Shown here: in pieces, positions 8,568-14,181 of the stretch
How positions within the stretch are numbered: the first letter of the stretch is position 1
Layout: the number at the start of each line of letters is the position of its first letter
Assembly: GCA_964558115.1 (NCBI GenBank)
Contig: CAZLCI010000050.1
Span: 1-14,181 of the forward strand
DNA: 14,181 nt
Direction: 5' to 3'
DNA from: UBA3496 sp964558115
Lineage (GTDB): Bacteria > UBA8248
Notes under the pieces: model-generated
What the model was told of the DNA's origin: nothing
The model's database searches: none
Seen by the model: the letters and a program-made list of their open reading frames with translations, nothing else
Position numbers and translations under genes: made by a program

Positions 8568-8984
8568 TTATTTTCTAGAATCGTTACAATTTGCCTCAGA
8601 ATCAAAAACAGAAAAAAGTTCATGAGGAATTCTAGAAGGCGCACCACCACGATCTAGTGAGGCGTGTAGTGTATAACCTTCAGCAATCTTTTTTCCACTC
8701 TGCTCCACATTATAATTCAATCTCACCCTAACTCCCTTAGGAGAATCAAAATATCCTTTCACAGTTATCATTCGATCATAGGTAGCACTCGATATATATT
8801 TACAACCACTTTCTATTACAGGAAAATAAATACCTTTCTTCTCAAGTTCACTATAAGGGAACCCTATTTTTATAAAATATTCAGTCCGAAAATGCTCAAA
8901 CCACACGAAGTAGACTGAGTGATGTACAACACCCATTTGATCTGTCTCAGCATATCTCACCCTAAATTCGACAGAAAAAGGCAA
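8568..8984 (-). CDS. YbgC/4HBT-family acyl-CoA thioesterase
   Basis: This is a 138-residue single hotdog-fold protein of the 4-hydroxybenzoyl-CoA thioesterase/YbgC type, expected to hydrolyse an acyl-CoA thioester in the cytoplasm. The family signature is present at residues 11-36: YAETDQMGVV, then HH, then Y25, W28 and E30, with Asp15 at the position of the catalytic aspartate. Length matches the family (about 130-140). The start is TTG 8984, because a strong AGGAG site (8991-8995) lies 6 bases upstream and no ATG is near. It sits between mgtE (27-base gap) and leuS (20-base gap) and probably shares their transcript. The classical ybgC partners, the tol-pal genes, are not here, so a Tol-Pal link is unsupported. 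The substrate is unknown. Confidence 0.87.
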   Translation of the reverse strand: MPFSVEFRVRYAETDQMGVVHHSVYFVWFEHFRTEYFIKIGFPYSELEKKGIYFPVIESGCKYISSATYDRMITVKGYFDSPKGVRVRLNYNVEQSGKKIAEGYTLHASLDRGGAPSRIPHELFSVFDSEANCNDSRK

Positions 8985-8990
8985 TTAAAT

Positions 8991-8995
8991 CTCCT
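8991..8995 (-). promoter_or_regulatory. Ribosome binding site deciding a TTG start (thioesterase gene)
   Basis: AGGAG on the minus strand lies 6 bases before TTG 8984. The first downstream methionine codon falls inside the catalytic signature, so this site shows that the gene starts at TTG. Confidence 0.75.
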
Positions 8996-9011
8996 AAAAC
9001 TTTAAGAAAGA

Positions 9012-10382
9012 TCACATTTGCAAGATAAATCTTGCAATATTCATATAAATGGTTATAGACAAGAGATCTACCGTAGTTGTAACTACAGGACCGGTCATTA
9101 ATGCTGGATCCAACTTCAAGAAATTCAAAAACAAAGGGATAAGAGAAGCGAGAGTAGATGCAATTGTCATAGAAAGAAAGATAGTAACTCCTACAATTAC
9201 ACCAAGATGAGATACCGAAGGAAACTGAAAACTAGCAACCAAGAAAAGAAGCATCCCAAAACACATACCTAGAAGTAAACCTACAAAAACCTGACGAGAA
9301 ACTACACTAAACCAACCCTTTGTATCTACTTTTCCAGTTGCAAGACCTCGAACAATTATTGCGACACTTTGTGAACTCACATTTCCAGAAGTTCCATTTA
9401 TGACAGGAATGAAAGCAGCAAGAGCAATCACATTACTAAGTTCATGCGTATACTGCGAGATAAAAAATGCAGCGGCCATACTTCCAAGCCAACTGATCAC
9501 CAACCATGGGAAACGAACCCAAGCAAGTTTCATTGCTGACAACGAAGTGATTTCCTCTTGGTGGTGAGTACCAGCCATTTTCAATATATCTTCTGTTGCT
9601 TCCTCTCTTAAAACATCGAGAACATCATCAACAGTTACAATACCAACAAGTATATTGTTTTCATCAACAACTGGAATAGCAAGAATATTGTAACGGGAAA
9701 CAATCTTAGCAACATGCTCCTGATCAGCGTTCACATCAACACTCCAAACATTAGAAGTCATAACGTCTGATAACTTTTTAGAAGGATTGGATAAAATTAG
9801 TTGTCTCAAACTAACTACTCCTCTTAAAACTCCATCTTCATTTATTACATAAACATAAAAAATATGTTCGATTTCATTAGTGTCTCTAACACGAGAGATA
9901 GCTTCTTCAACTGTAACTGATTCTGATAAGGCCGCATAAGAATCAGTCATAATAGCTCCTGCAGACTCAGGAGCATAAAGCATCAAATCCTGATACGCAG
10001 AATCTTCCATCGAACCAGAATCTAGTATATCTAAAATTTCTTCTGACCTATCTTCAGGCAAAGACTCTAGAATATAGCGAACATCGTCGCTCCCATTTTC
10101 TTTAAGTATTTCCACAATTTTATCATTAGGAATGGGTTCGATTAAATTCCGAATAATATGAGGGTCGCATTCATTTAAAATAGAAGCTCTTAATGGAATT
10201 GAATTAATAAGCGAATATGCATCGAACTGTTCCTGATCCTCAAGACGCATGAATATCTGCGCGATTTCTGCCGCGTGCATCTTTTCAAGAGCATTTGTCA
10301 GATTGGTATCGGCTTTTCGTCTAAGAAGACGCCGAACCATATCTTCCACTCTAAGCAATCTCGGTTCTCTATCATGGACCAT
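9012..10382 (-). CDS. mgtE: Magnesium channel/transporter MgtE
   Basis: This is an inner-membrane Mg2+ channel gated by cytoplasmic Mg2+ sensing. The 456-residue protein has the full family layout: N-terminal helical superhelix domain (about 25-130) with repeated acidic ends; CBS domain 1 (about 140-200, beginning MTDSYAAL) and CBS domain 2 (about 203-262, IPVVDENNILVGIVTVDDV); then five hydrophobic segments between about 288 and 455. Membrane motifs include PVINGTSGN followed by Q338, and DPALMTGPVVTTTVD (425-439), with Asp439 at the position of the pore aspartate. It starts at ATG 10382 with a weak AAGAG site. It ends in TGA, 27 bases before the thioesterase start. It is the first gene of the minus-strand unit. 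The leader is about 40 bases, too short for an M-box riboswitch, so regulation is probably post-translational through the Mg2+-sensing N and CBS domains. Confidence 0.96.
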   Translation of the reverse strand: MVHDREPRLLRVEDMVRRLLRRKADTNLTNALEKMHAAEIAQIFMRLEDQEQFDAYSLINSIPLRASILNECDPHIIRNLIEPIPNDKIVEILKENGSDDVRYILESLPEDRSEEILDILDSGSMEDSAYQDLMLYAPESAGAIMTDSYAALSESVTVEEAISRVRDTNEIEHIFYVYVINEDGVLRGVVSLRQLILSNPSKKLSDVMTSNVWSVDVNADQEHVAKIVSRYNILAIPVVDENNILVGIVTVDDVLDVLREEATEDILKMAGTHHQEEITSLSAMKLAWVRFPWLVISWLGSMAAAFFISQYTHELSNVIALAAFIPVINGTSGNVSSQSVAIIVRGLATGKVDTKGWFSVVSRQVFVGLLLGMCFGMLLFLVASFQFPSVSHLGVIVGVTIFLSMTIASTLASLIPLFLNFLKLDPALMTGPVVTTTVDLLSITIYMNIARFILQM

Positions 10383-10427
10383 AATTTACTCTTTTTTTGT
10401 AATAAAATTTAAAATAAAGAGGGGTTG

Positions 10428-10456
10428 AGTTTATTCACGTACATAAAACATGTCAA
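10428..10456 (-). promoter_or_regulatory. Sigma70-type promoter for mgtE-ybgC-leuS
   Basis: On the minus strand, a perfect TTGACA (10456-10451) is followed after 17 bases by TAAACT (10433-10428, 4/6 to TATAAT). Transcription would begin near 10421, about 40 bases before the mgtE ATG. It lies in the 163-base divergent gap between mgtE and hflX. Confidence 0.5.
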
Positions 10457-10490
10457 TCAAAAATCAAATACGCAATAAATGAAATTTAAC

Positions 10491-10520
10491 TTGATCAATT
10501 GACGCATATCACTTTATGAT
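10491..10520 (+). promoter_or_regulatory. Candidate sigma70-type promoter for hflX
   Basis: TTGATC (10491-10496) and TATGAT (10515-10520) are separated by 18 bases. Transcription would begin near 10527, giving a leader of about 20 bases to the TTG start. An overlapping alternative -35, TTGACG (10499-10504), has a 16-base spacer but a poorer -10 (TATGTA). The 8-base palindrome TTGATCAA overlaps the -35 box. Confidence 0.4.
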
Positions 10521-10545
10521 TATGTAAACTTATACTGAAGAAAAT

Positions 10546-12270
10546 TTGACTGGAGAATTTAAAATTCCAAAAATTCACGGAATGACAAAAGGTCTTAAGA
10601 GTAAAGAATTACGCTCCCTTGAAAAACTTTATCGCAGAAAAATTCCGAAATACGATTTGATACATTTAGACTTGGGAAGAGAACTTGCTTCTGTATCTTC
10701 TAAGATTTCGAAACAAGTAGCTATCTTGATTGACAGACAGGGGTTAGTACGTTTTGTAATTGTTGGTAGTCCAAAAGCAATAGAAATTCCAGAATTAGGA
10801 CGTTCCAGATCTGGAACGAATAGACTTCGCGGTCTTAGGTGCATACATACTCATCTTGAGGCATCTGAGCTATCTAATGAAGACTTGAATGATATGGCCT
10901 CACTTAGATTAGATTATATGAGTGCAATAGAAGTAAAAGAAGATGGGGAAACTGGAAAAATTCATATTGCACACTTATTACCCCAAAACTTACAGAATGA
11001 AACTCCAAATTCGCAAAAAGCAAACAAGCAAAATGTTTCTTACAAAGCTGAGTTATGGGAAAAAATGACTTTTCAAAATCTAGAAGACCTTTCTCTAAAT
11101 ATTGAATCGCTTACATCTTCTTTAGAAGATGAAATTTACCGTGTGCAAAATAGTGTGGAAAAAATAGAACAGGGAGAAAAAACACTTTTAGTTCATGTAG
11201 ATACAGGAGAAAAAAATAACCTTTCCTCTCATGCACAACTACAAGAATTATCTTCTCTTGCAAGAGGAGCAGGACTCACACCAGTATGGAAAATATCTCA
11301 AAAACGTAATTCGCCAGACAATCGTTATGTGATAGGAAAGGGACTACTATCCAAAGCCCTAATACAATCTCTATTTCTCGGAGTAGAAGTTATAGTTTTT
11401 TCAAACGAATTAACTCCATCACAGATCAAGAGTCTCAGCGACTATACGGATTTAAAAATAATAGACAGAACTCAAGTAATTCTTGATATCTTCTCCCAAA
11501 GAGCTAAAAGCCGTGTTGGCAAATTGCAAGTTGAACTAGCTCAATTGCGATATATGCTTCCTAAGATATCTACTAAGCATACAGCTCTTAGTCGACTAAC
11601 TGGAGGAATAGGAGGCAGAGGTCCAGGAGAAACAAAATTAGAAGTTCACAGAAGAAAAGCTTTCGATCGTATAAACAATCTAAAAAACGAATTAAAAAAA
11701 TTACAAAAAAAACGTTCTCAAGGAAGACGTTTAAGAAAAAGGAAACAGATACCTGTTATTTCGCTTGTTGGTTGTACCAACGCTGGAAAATCTACGATTT
11801 TAAACTCTTTAACTAATAGCGATGTTTTCGCTGGAGATAAACTTTTTGCTACACTAGACACTTCAAGCAGAAGAATGAGATATCCAAGTGGTGAAGAATT
11901 TATATTCACTGATACTGTTGGCTTTATTTCAAGCCTTCCAAAATATTTAGTCGAATCCTTTAGATCAACTCTAGAAGAACTGGATGAAGCACACCTACTT
12001 CTTCACATAGTTGATGCTTCTTCCCCACATTGTGAAGAAAATATTGAAAATGTTAAATTTCTTCTAAATGATCTTGGTTTGTCTCATAAACCAACTTTGA
12101 TGATTTTTAATAAAATTGACAAATTAGATAATGAGAAAGCAATGAATCTTTCATTGAGATACGAAGGCATAATGGTTGAGGGCAGAAATTCAAAATCTGT
12201 TGAGAAAATCAAGGAAGCATGCCTAGACAAGATTATGGATATAAAAAATTCAGAATTAATAGCTATTTAA
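10546..12270 (+). CDS. hflX: Ribosome-associated GTPase HflX (long form)
   Basis: HflX is an Obg/TRAFAC-class GTPase that binds the 50S subunit and splits stalled or stressed ribosomes. The 574-residue protein is the long form, with about 170-200 extra N-terminal residues relative to E. coli HflX (426): an IHGMTKGLK opening, LEKLYRRK, then IHTHLE and LRLDYMSAIEV. The HflX core follows, with coiled-coil-prone linkers. The HflX-specific glycine segment GGIGGRGPGETKLE is at 353-366. The G domain shows G1 GCTNAGKST (409-417), G3 DTVGF (456-460) and G4 NKID (522-525). The start is assigned to TTG 10546, preceded by GAAG; ATG 10582 (residue 13) is possible but would cut the family-typical opening and has no good Shine-Dalgarno site. 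The gene is divergent from mgtE and is followed 14 bases later by a ferredoxin-like gene, probably on the same transcript. Confidence 0.95.
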   Translation: MTGEFKIPKIHGMTKGLKSKELRSLEKLYRRKIPKYDLIHLDLGRELASVSSKISKQVAILIDRQGLVRFVIVGSPKAIEIPELGRSRSGTNRLRGLRCIHTHLEASELSNEDLNDMASLRLDYMSAIEVKEDGETGKIHIAHLLPQNLQNETPNSQKANKQNVSYKAELWEKMTFQNLEDLSLNIESLTSSLEDEIYRVQNSVEKIEQGEKTLLVHVDTGEKNNLSSHAQLQELSSLARGAGLTPVWKISQKRNSPDNRYVIGKGLLSKALIQSLFLGVEVIVFSNELTPSQIKSLSDYTDLKIIDRTQVILDIFSQRAKSRVGKLQVELAQLRYMLPKISTKHTALSRLTGGIGGRGPGETKLEVHRRKAFDRINNLKNELKKLQKKRSQGRRLRKRKQIPVISLVGCTNAGKSTILNSLTNSDVFAGDKLFATLDTSSRRMRYPSGEEFIFTDTVGFISSLPKYLVESFRSTLEELDEAHLLLHIVDASSPHCEENIENVKFLLNDLGLSHKPTLMIFNKIDKLDNEKAMNLSLRYEGIMVEGRNSKSVEKIKEACLDKIMDIKNSELIAI

Positions 12271-12273
12271 AAT

Positions 12274-12277
12274 GGAG
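12274..12277 (+). promoter_or_regulatory. Ribosome binding site deciding a GTG start (ferredoxin-like gene)
   Basis: GGAG lies 7 bases before GTG 12285, just after the hflX stop. It sets the start at GTG rather than at an ATG 66 bases further up, inside hflX, which has no such site and would add 22 residues foreign to the family. Confidence 0.75.
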
Positions 12278-12284
12278 AATAAAA

Positions 12285-12617
12285 GTGGACCATATCAAAA
12301 AACATGTCTTTGTTTGCATAAATCAAAGAACAGCAGATCATCCCAAAGGATGTTGCCAATCTAAGGGAGCAATTGAAGTTGCAAATGCATTTAATGAAGC
12401 GATAGGAACTTCCGAACTTGCAAACGACACAGCAATGGCCGGAGCAACCTGTCTAGGTCCTTGTACTCTAGGGCCCACAGTTTTAATCTATCCGGATGGA
12501 ATATGGTATTCTGGAGTAAAAGTTGAAGATGTGGAAGAGATCGTTGAAGAACATCTCAAAAAAGGAAATCCTATAGAAAGACTTCGTCTTAGAACACCAG
12601 GAGCAGAAGCAACATAA
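12285..12617 (+). CDS. Thioredoxin-like [2Fe-2S] ferredoxin
   Basis: This 110-residue protein belongs to the thioredoxin-fold [2Fe-2S] ferredoxin group (Aquifex Fd/NuoE C-terminal type), a soluble electron carrier. The cluster ligands are visible: Cys11 in VCINQR, Cys24 in KGCCQSKG (Cys23 is an extra neighbour), and Cys56 and Cys60 in ATCLGPCTLGP. This spacing, C-x12-C-x31-C-x3-C, fits the family. The stretch VLIYPDGIWYSGV is a typical family continuation, and the C-terminal HLKKGNPIERL matches the usual end. It starts at GTG. It follows hflX by 14 bases and is probably cotranscribed with it. Its TAA is four bases from the convergent stop of the AhpD-like gene, and no terminator hairpin is seen. 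The redox partner is unknown; no partner oxidoreductase lies next to it. Confidence 0.88.
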   Translation: MDHIKKHVFVCINQRTADHPKGCCQSKGAIEVANAFNEAIGTSELANDTAMAGATCLGPCTLGPTVLIYPDGIWYSGVKVEDVEEIVEEHLKKGNPIERLRLRTPGAEAT

Positions 12618-12621
12618 TTTT

Positions 12622-13134
12622 TTAAAAACCTAATCCTACTATTATTCTATTCCAAAGATTAATAGTGGCAACCACCCCAGTAATTTCAACAATAGCAGAT
12701 TCGGAAAAAGAATCTTTCAACGACACAAACGTCTTATTAGATACAGAAACTTTCTCTGTACTTTCTTCACAAAAACGAAGGGCAACTCTTTCCTCAACAG
12801 TAAAAATACTATTTCCTGAACCCTCTTTGGCCGCATTGATTTTCTCCGCAGACACCTTATGACCCTGTGCCAACGATGAATGCATTTTCACACAAAATTC
12901 ACATCCATTTATAGAAGAAGCACGAATATTTAGAATCTCTTTTAATCCAAGATCAATTTCGCCTTTACCGTGTGCAGTGTTGGTAAGACTTAAAACAGAT
13001 CGAAGTAAATCAGGTTTATGAGCCAATGCTTTCACTGGAGGTATCACAACTCCAAATTGTTTTAACAAGCTCTCCATTATTCGTTTGGCTGATGGATCAG
13101 CTACTTCAGGTTCAATGAGTGAAATTCTTTGCAT
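12622..13134 (-). CDS. AhpD-like/carboxymuconolactone decarboxylase-family protein
   Basis: This 170-residue all-helical protein belongs to the AhpD/CMD family. The redox motif C78-x2-C81-x3-H85 (CEFCVKMH) lies after INIRASSINGC-type context and matches AhpD-like peroxidase-associated disulfide reductases rather than true decarboxylases, which lack the cysteines. The N-terminal region (PEVADPSAKRIMESLLKQFG) is typical of the group in which a short linker leads to the helical core. The probable role is reduction of peroxides or of a peroxiredoxin partner in the cytoplasm; the partner is not in the window. The ATG is preceded by a perfect AGGAGG (13143-13148) at 8 bases, so strong translation is expected. 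It stands alone, divergent from the CoA-transferase gene and convergent with the ferredoxin gene. In other bacteria, AhpD-like proteins include selenocysteine versions, but this one uses Cys at both positions. Confidence 0.87.
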   Translation of the reverse strand: MQRISLIEPEVADPSAKRIMESLLKQFGVVIPPVKALAHKPDLLRSVLSLTNTAHGKGEIDLGLKEILNIRASSINGCEFCVKMHSSLAQGHKVSAEKINAAKEGSGNSIFTVEERVALRFCEESTEKVSVSNKTFVSLKDSFSESAIVEITGVVATINLWNRIIVGLGF

Positions 13135-13171
13135 CTATACAACCTCCTAAAATAATTCTTTAAAAAAACTA

Positions 13172-13200
13172 TTGACCAAAAAAGCAAAAAAAAACAGAAT
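13172..13200 (+). promoter_or_regulatory. Weak candidate promoter for the CoA-transferase gene
   Basis: TTGACC (13172-13177, 5/6) and CAGAAT (13195-13200, 4/6) are separated by 17 bases in the divergent gap between the AhpD-like and CoA-transferase genes. Transcription would begin near 13207, about 100 bases before the ATG. The gap is very A-rich, so chance matches are likely. No equally good promoter was found for the minus-strand gene. Confidence 0.25.
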
Positions 13201-13293
13201 AAACATAGGATATTTCAAAAGATTAAAATTATTTCATGTCTTGTTTTTTTCCTCAAGACTATAAAAAGATACGTTATTGTCGAACTATTACCT

Positions 13294-13297
13294 AGGA
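13294..13297 (+). promoter_or_regulatory. Ribosome binding site deciding the CoA-transferase start
   Basis: AGGA lies 6 bases before ATG 13304. It favours this ATG over an upstream in-frame TTG at 13277, which has no site. The protein then opens with MSKV, as in characterised glutaconate CoA-transferase A subunits. Confidence 0.7.
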
Positions 13298-13303
13298 TTA
13301 CTA

Positions 13304-14101
13304 ATGAGTAAAGTGACTTCACTAAAAGAAGCGGCTAATCTAATTCAAAACGGGGATACTATTTCTACAGGTGGCAGCTTACTCCACAGAAATCCTTCTG
13401 CTATGTTAAGAGAAATTATTAGACAAGGCCGGAAGAATTTAACTTTAATCAAACATTCTCCAGGTTACGATGCAGACATTTTATGTGCATCAAAAAGTAT
13501 AGAAAAAATTCTCTGCGGAATAGTGACTTTTGAATCAGAGTTTGGATTAGCTCCAAACTACCGGAAATCAATAGAAAAAGGTCTTGTGGGGCTTACTGAA
13601 CATGCATGACCCAGTATTCTTGCTGGGCTGCGGGCTGCAGCCTACGGAATTCCGTTTCAACCTATAAAGGGATTCAAAGGAAGCGACATACCAGAGAGAA
13701 ACAACTTTTTAACATTTAGAGACCCGTATACTCAAGAAACCCTCTTTGCAATACCAGCGTTAAAGACTGATTGGGCTTTGTTGCATGTTGCAAAATGTGA
13801 TGAAGACGGGAATGCATGGATTTTAGGTAATCCCCATTTTGATGTAGAAATGAGCCGTGCTGCTCAAAATGGAGTTATTCTCACATCTGAGGAAATTATT
13901 TCCTCCTCAGAAATAGAAACTGACCCAGAGAATACTTCAATACCAGGATTTCTTGTGAAAGCTGTAGTAAAATCGCCAGGAGGTGCAAAACCTTGCAGTT
14001 CATATCCTTATTATGATTTTGAACCTGAAGAAATCAAAAGGTATATGGATGCTTCTAAAACCGAAAAAGGTTTGAAGTACTATTTAGAATCCACAGACTA
14101 A
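13304..14101 (+). CDS. Family I CoA-transferase, subunit A (GctA-like), with in-frame TGA at codon 102
   Basis: This encodes a 265-codon A subunit of a heteromeric family I CoA-transferase (GctA/AtoD/ScoA type), which moves CoA between acyl-CoA and a free acid. Visible features: MSKVTSLKEA start, GDTISTGG (17-24), LTLIKHSPG, AAAYGIPFQP just after the interruption, WALLHV (about 156-161), then CDEDG, TSEEIIS, DPENTSIPGF, and a C-terminal SYPYYDFEPE matching GctA. A single TGA at 13607-13609 interrupts codon 102. Upstream and downstream are in the SAME frame with no shift, and both halves match the family with nothing missing. The catalytic Glu of this family is in the B subunit, so this residue is not a known catalytic one. 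Options are selenocysteine insertion, recent nonsense mutation, or sequence error. If TGA is a stop, the product is a 101-residue fragment. Two downstream in-frame TTG codons (13778, 13781) are poor restart sites. Confidence 0.85.
13607..13644 (+). promoter_or_regulatory. In-frame UGA followed by a SECIS-like hairpin (candidate recoding element)
   Basis: UGA (13607-13609) is followed by C, a leaky termination context. A GC-rich hairpin lies at 13624-13644: UGGGCUGC pairs with GCAGCCUA (8 bp including one G-U), closing a five-base loop GGGCU at 13632-13636. The loop begins 22 bases after the UGA and its first base is G. From memory, bacterial SECIS models call for a loop about 16-37 bases after the UGA with G in its first two positions, so the fit is good. 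The loop and its flanking UGC/GCA resemble the E. coli fdhF SECIS tip, but lack its GU step and bulged U. Local G+C (22 of 35 bases, 13610-13644) is far above the gene's background. This is a candidate; no other Sec component is in the window. Confidence 0.4.
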
Positions 14102-14161
14102 ATAACAAATTAAGATTTTTTAAAAATAAAGAAAAGAAATATAAAAGAAATAGCTAATCAA

Positions 14162-14181
14162 ATGGTCGTATGCCTTTCCCG
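14162..14181 (+). CDS. Possible 5' end of a CoA-transferase subunit B (cut by window edge)
   Basis: ATG 14162 opens a frame reading MVVCLSR up to the window edge, 61 bases after the subunit A stop. In family I CoA-transferases the B subunit gene normally follows A directly, and B subunits carry a short segment of this kind (methionine, two or three hydrophobic residues, then a Ser/Ala-Arg) near the N-terminus just before the DG motif. The same frame is open back to 14114 but contains no ATG, GTG or TTG. The Shine-Dalgarno site is weak. The identification is mainly from context. Confidence 0.3.

Noticed and set aside
7945..8657. Plus-strand open frames across leuS and the thioesterase gene.
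   Set aside because: They are antisense to well-supported genes, have no family motifs and no ribosome binding sites.
10383..10545. M-box or other Mg2+ riboswitch upstream of mgtE.
   Set aside because: The likely leader is about 40 bases, AT-rich and without the needed paired regions.
12219..12284. Start of the ferredoxin-like gene at an ATG inside hflX.
   Set aside because: The extra 22 residues are the out-of-frame tail of hflX and are unlike the family; GTG 12285 has a GGAG site at 7 bases.
13260..13265. TATAAA as the -10 box of the CoA-transferase gene.
   Set aside because: No reasonable -35 sequence lies 16-18 bases upstream.
13277..13609. The CoA-transferase gene read as a short 110-residue gene followed by a separate 107-residue gene starting at TTG 13778.
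   Set aside because: The codons from 13610 to 13777 are open in the same frame and match the family (AAAYGIPFQP and onward), so the two pieces are one gene divided only by the TGA.
13607..13609. Reassigned genetic code with TGA read as tryptophan.
   Set aside because: TGA ends glcE (overlapping the glcF ATG), the Ldh2-family gene and mgtE at family-typical C-termini, and tryptophan is encoded by TGG in this gene and its neighbours.
13600..13615. A frameshift as the cause of the broken CoA-transferase.
   Set aside because: Both halves are in the same frame with no missing or extra residues at the junction; the lesion or recoding is a single codon.

Overview
The window is AT-rich bacterial DNA with densely packed genes: 12 complete or nearly complete protein genes and a possible start of a 13th at the right edge. 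There are no rRNA or tRNA genes, insertion sequences, phage genes or CRISPR repeats, and no gene-free stretch longer than about 170 bases. TTG starts are common and Shine-Dalgarno sites of the AGGAG type are clear. TGA is a genuine stop for glcE, the Ldh2-family gene and mgtE, so the standard bacterial code applies. The gene set (glycolate oxidase GlcDEF, Ldh2-type 2-hydroxyacid dehydrogenase, VOC protein, long-form HflX, thioredoxin-like ferredoxin, AhpD-like protein, family I CoA-transferase) suggests an aerobic or microaerobic heterotroph that uses small organic acids. An uncultured AT-rich marine lineage is plausible, but I cannot name a phylum from this window.

Left region (39-5787, minus strand): a five-gene operon transcribed VOC protein, Ldh2-family dehydrogenase, glcD, glcE, glcF. 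The genes are tightly spaced; glcE and glcF overlap as ATGA, and 1 base separates glcD from glcE. A plausible sigma70-type promoter lies just upstream (5833-5862). GlcDEF oxidises glycolate or D-lactate-like acids to 2-oxoacids. The added Ldh2-type enzyme and VOC protein suggest a broader or different 2-hydroxyacid pathway.

Middle region (5935-10382, minus strand): mgtE (magnesium channel), a YbgC-type hotdog thioesterase and leuS form a second probable operon. Its promoter (10428-10456) has a perfect TTGACA -35 box and a short leader with no room for a magnesium riboswitch. Divergent from it, hflX (ribosome-associated GTPase, long N-terminal form) and a small [2Fe-2S] ferredoxin-like gene form a two-gene plus-strand unit, which ends 4 bases from the convergent stop of an AhpD-like gene.

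Right region (12622-14181): the AhpD-like gene (minus) is divergent from a family I CoA-transferase A subunit (plus, 13304-14101). This last gene is the outstanding feature. Its reading frame is intact from start to end except for one in-frame TGA at codon 102 (13607-13609), with clear homology to the family continuing in the SAME frame on both sides. Directly downstream, in an otherwise AT-rich gene, lies an unusually GC-rich stretch. It can fold into an 8-bp hairpin with a five-base GGGCU loop starting 22 nt after the TGA, a geometry that resembles bacterial SECIS elements. The choices are a previously unrecognised selenocysteine-containing CoA-transferase, a recent nonsense mutation, or a sequence error. 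No Sec machinery is visible in the window, so this remains a candidate.
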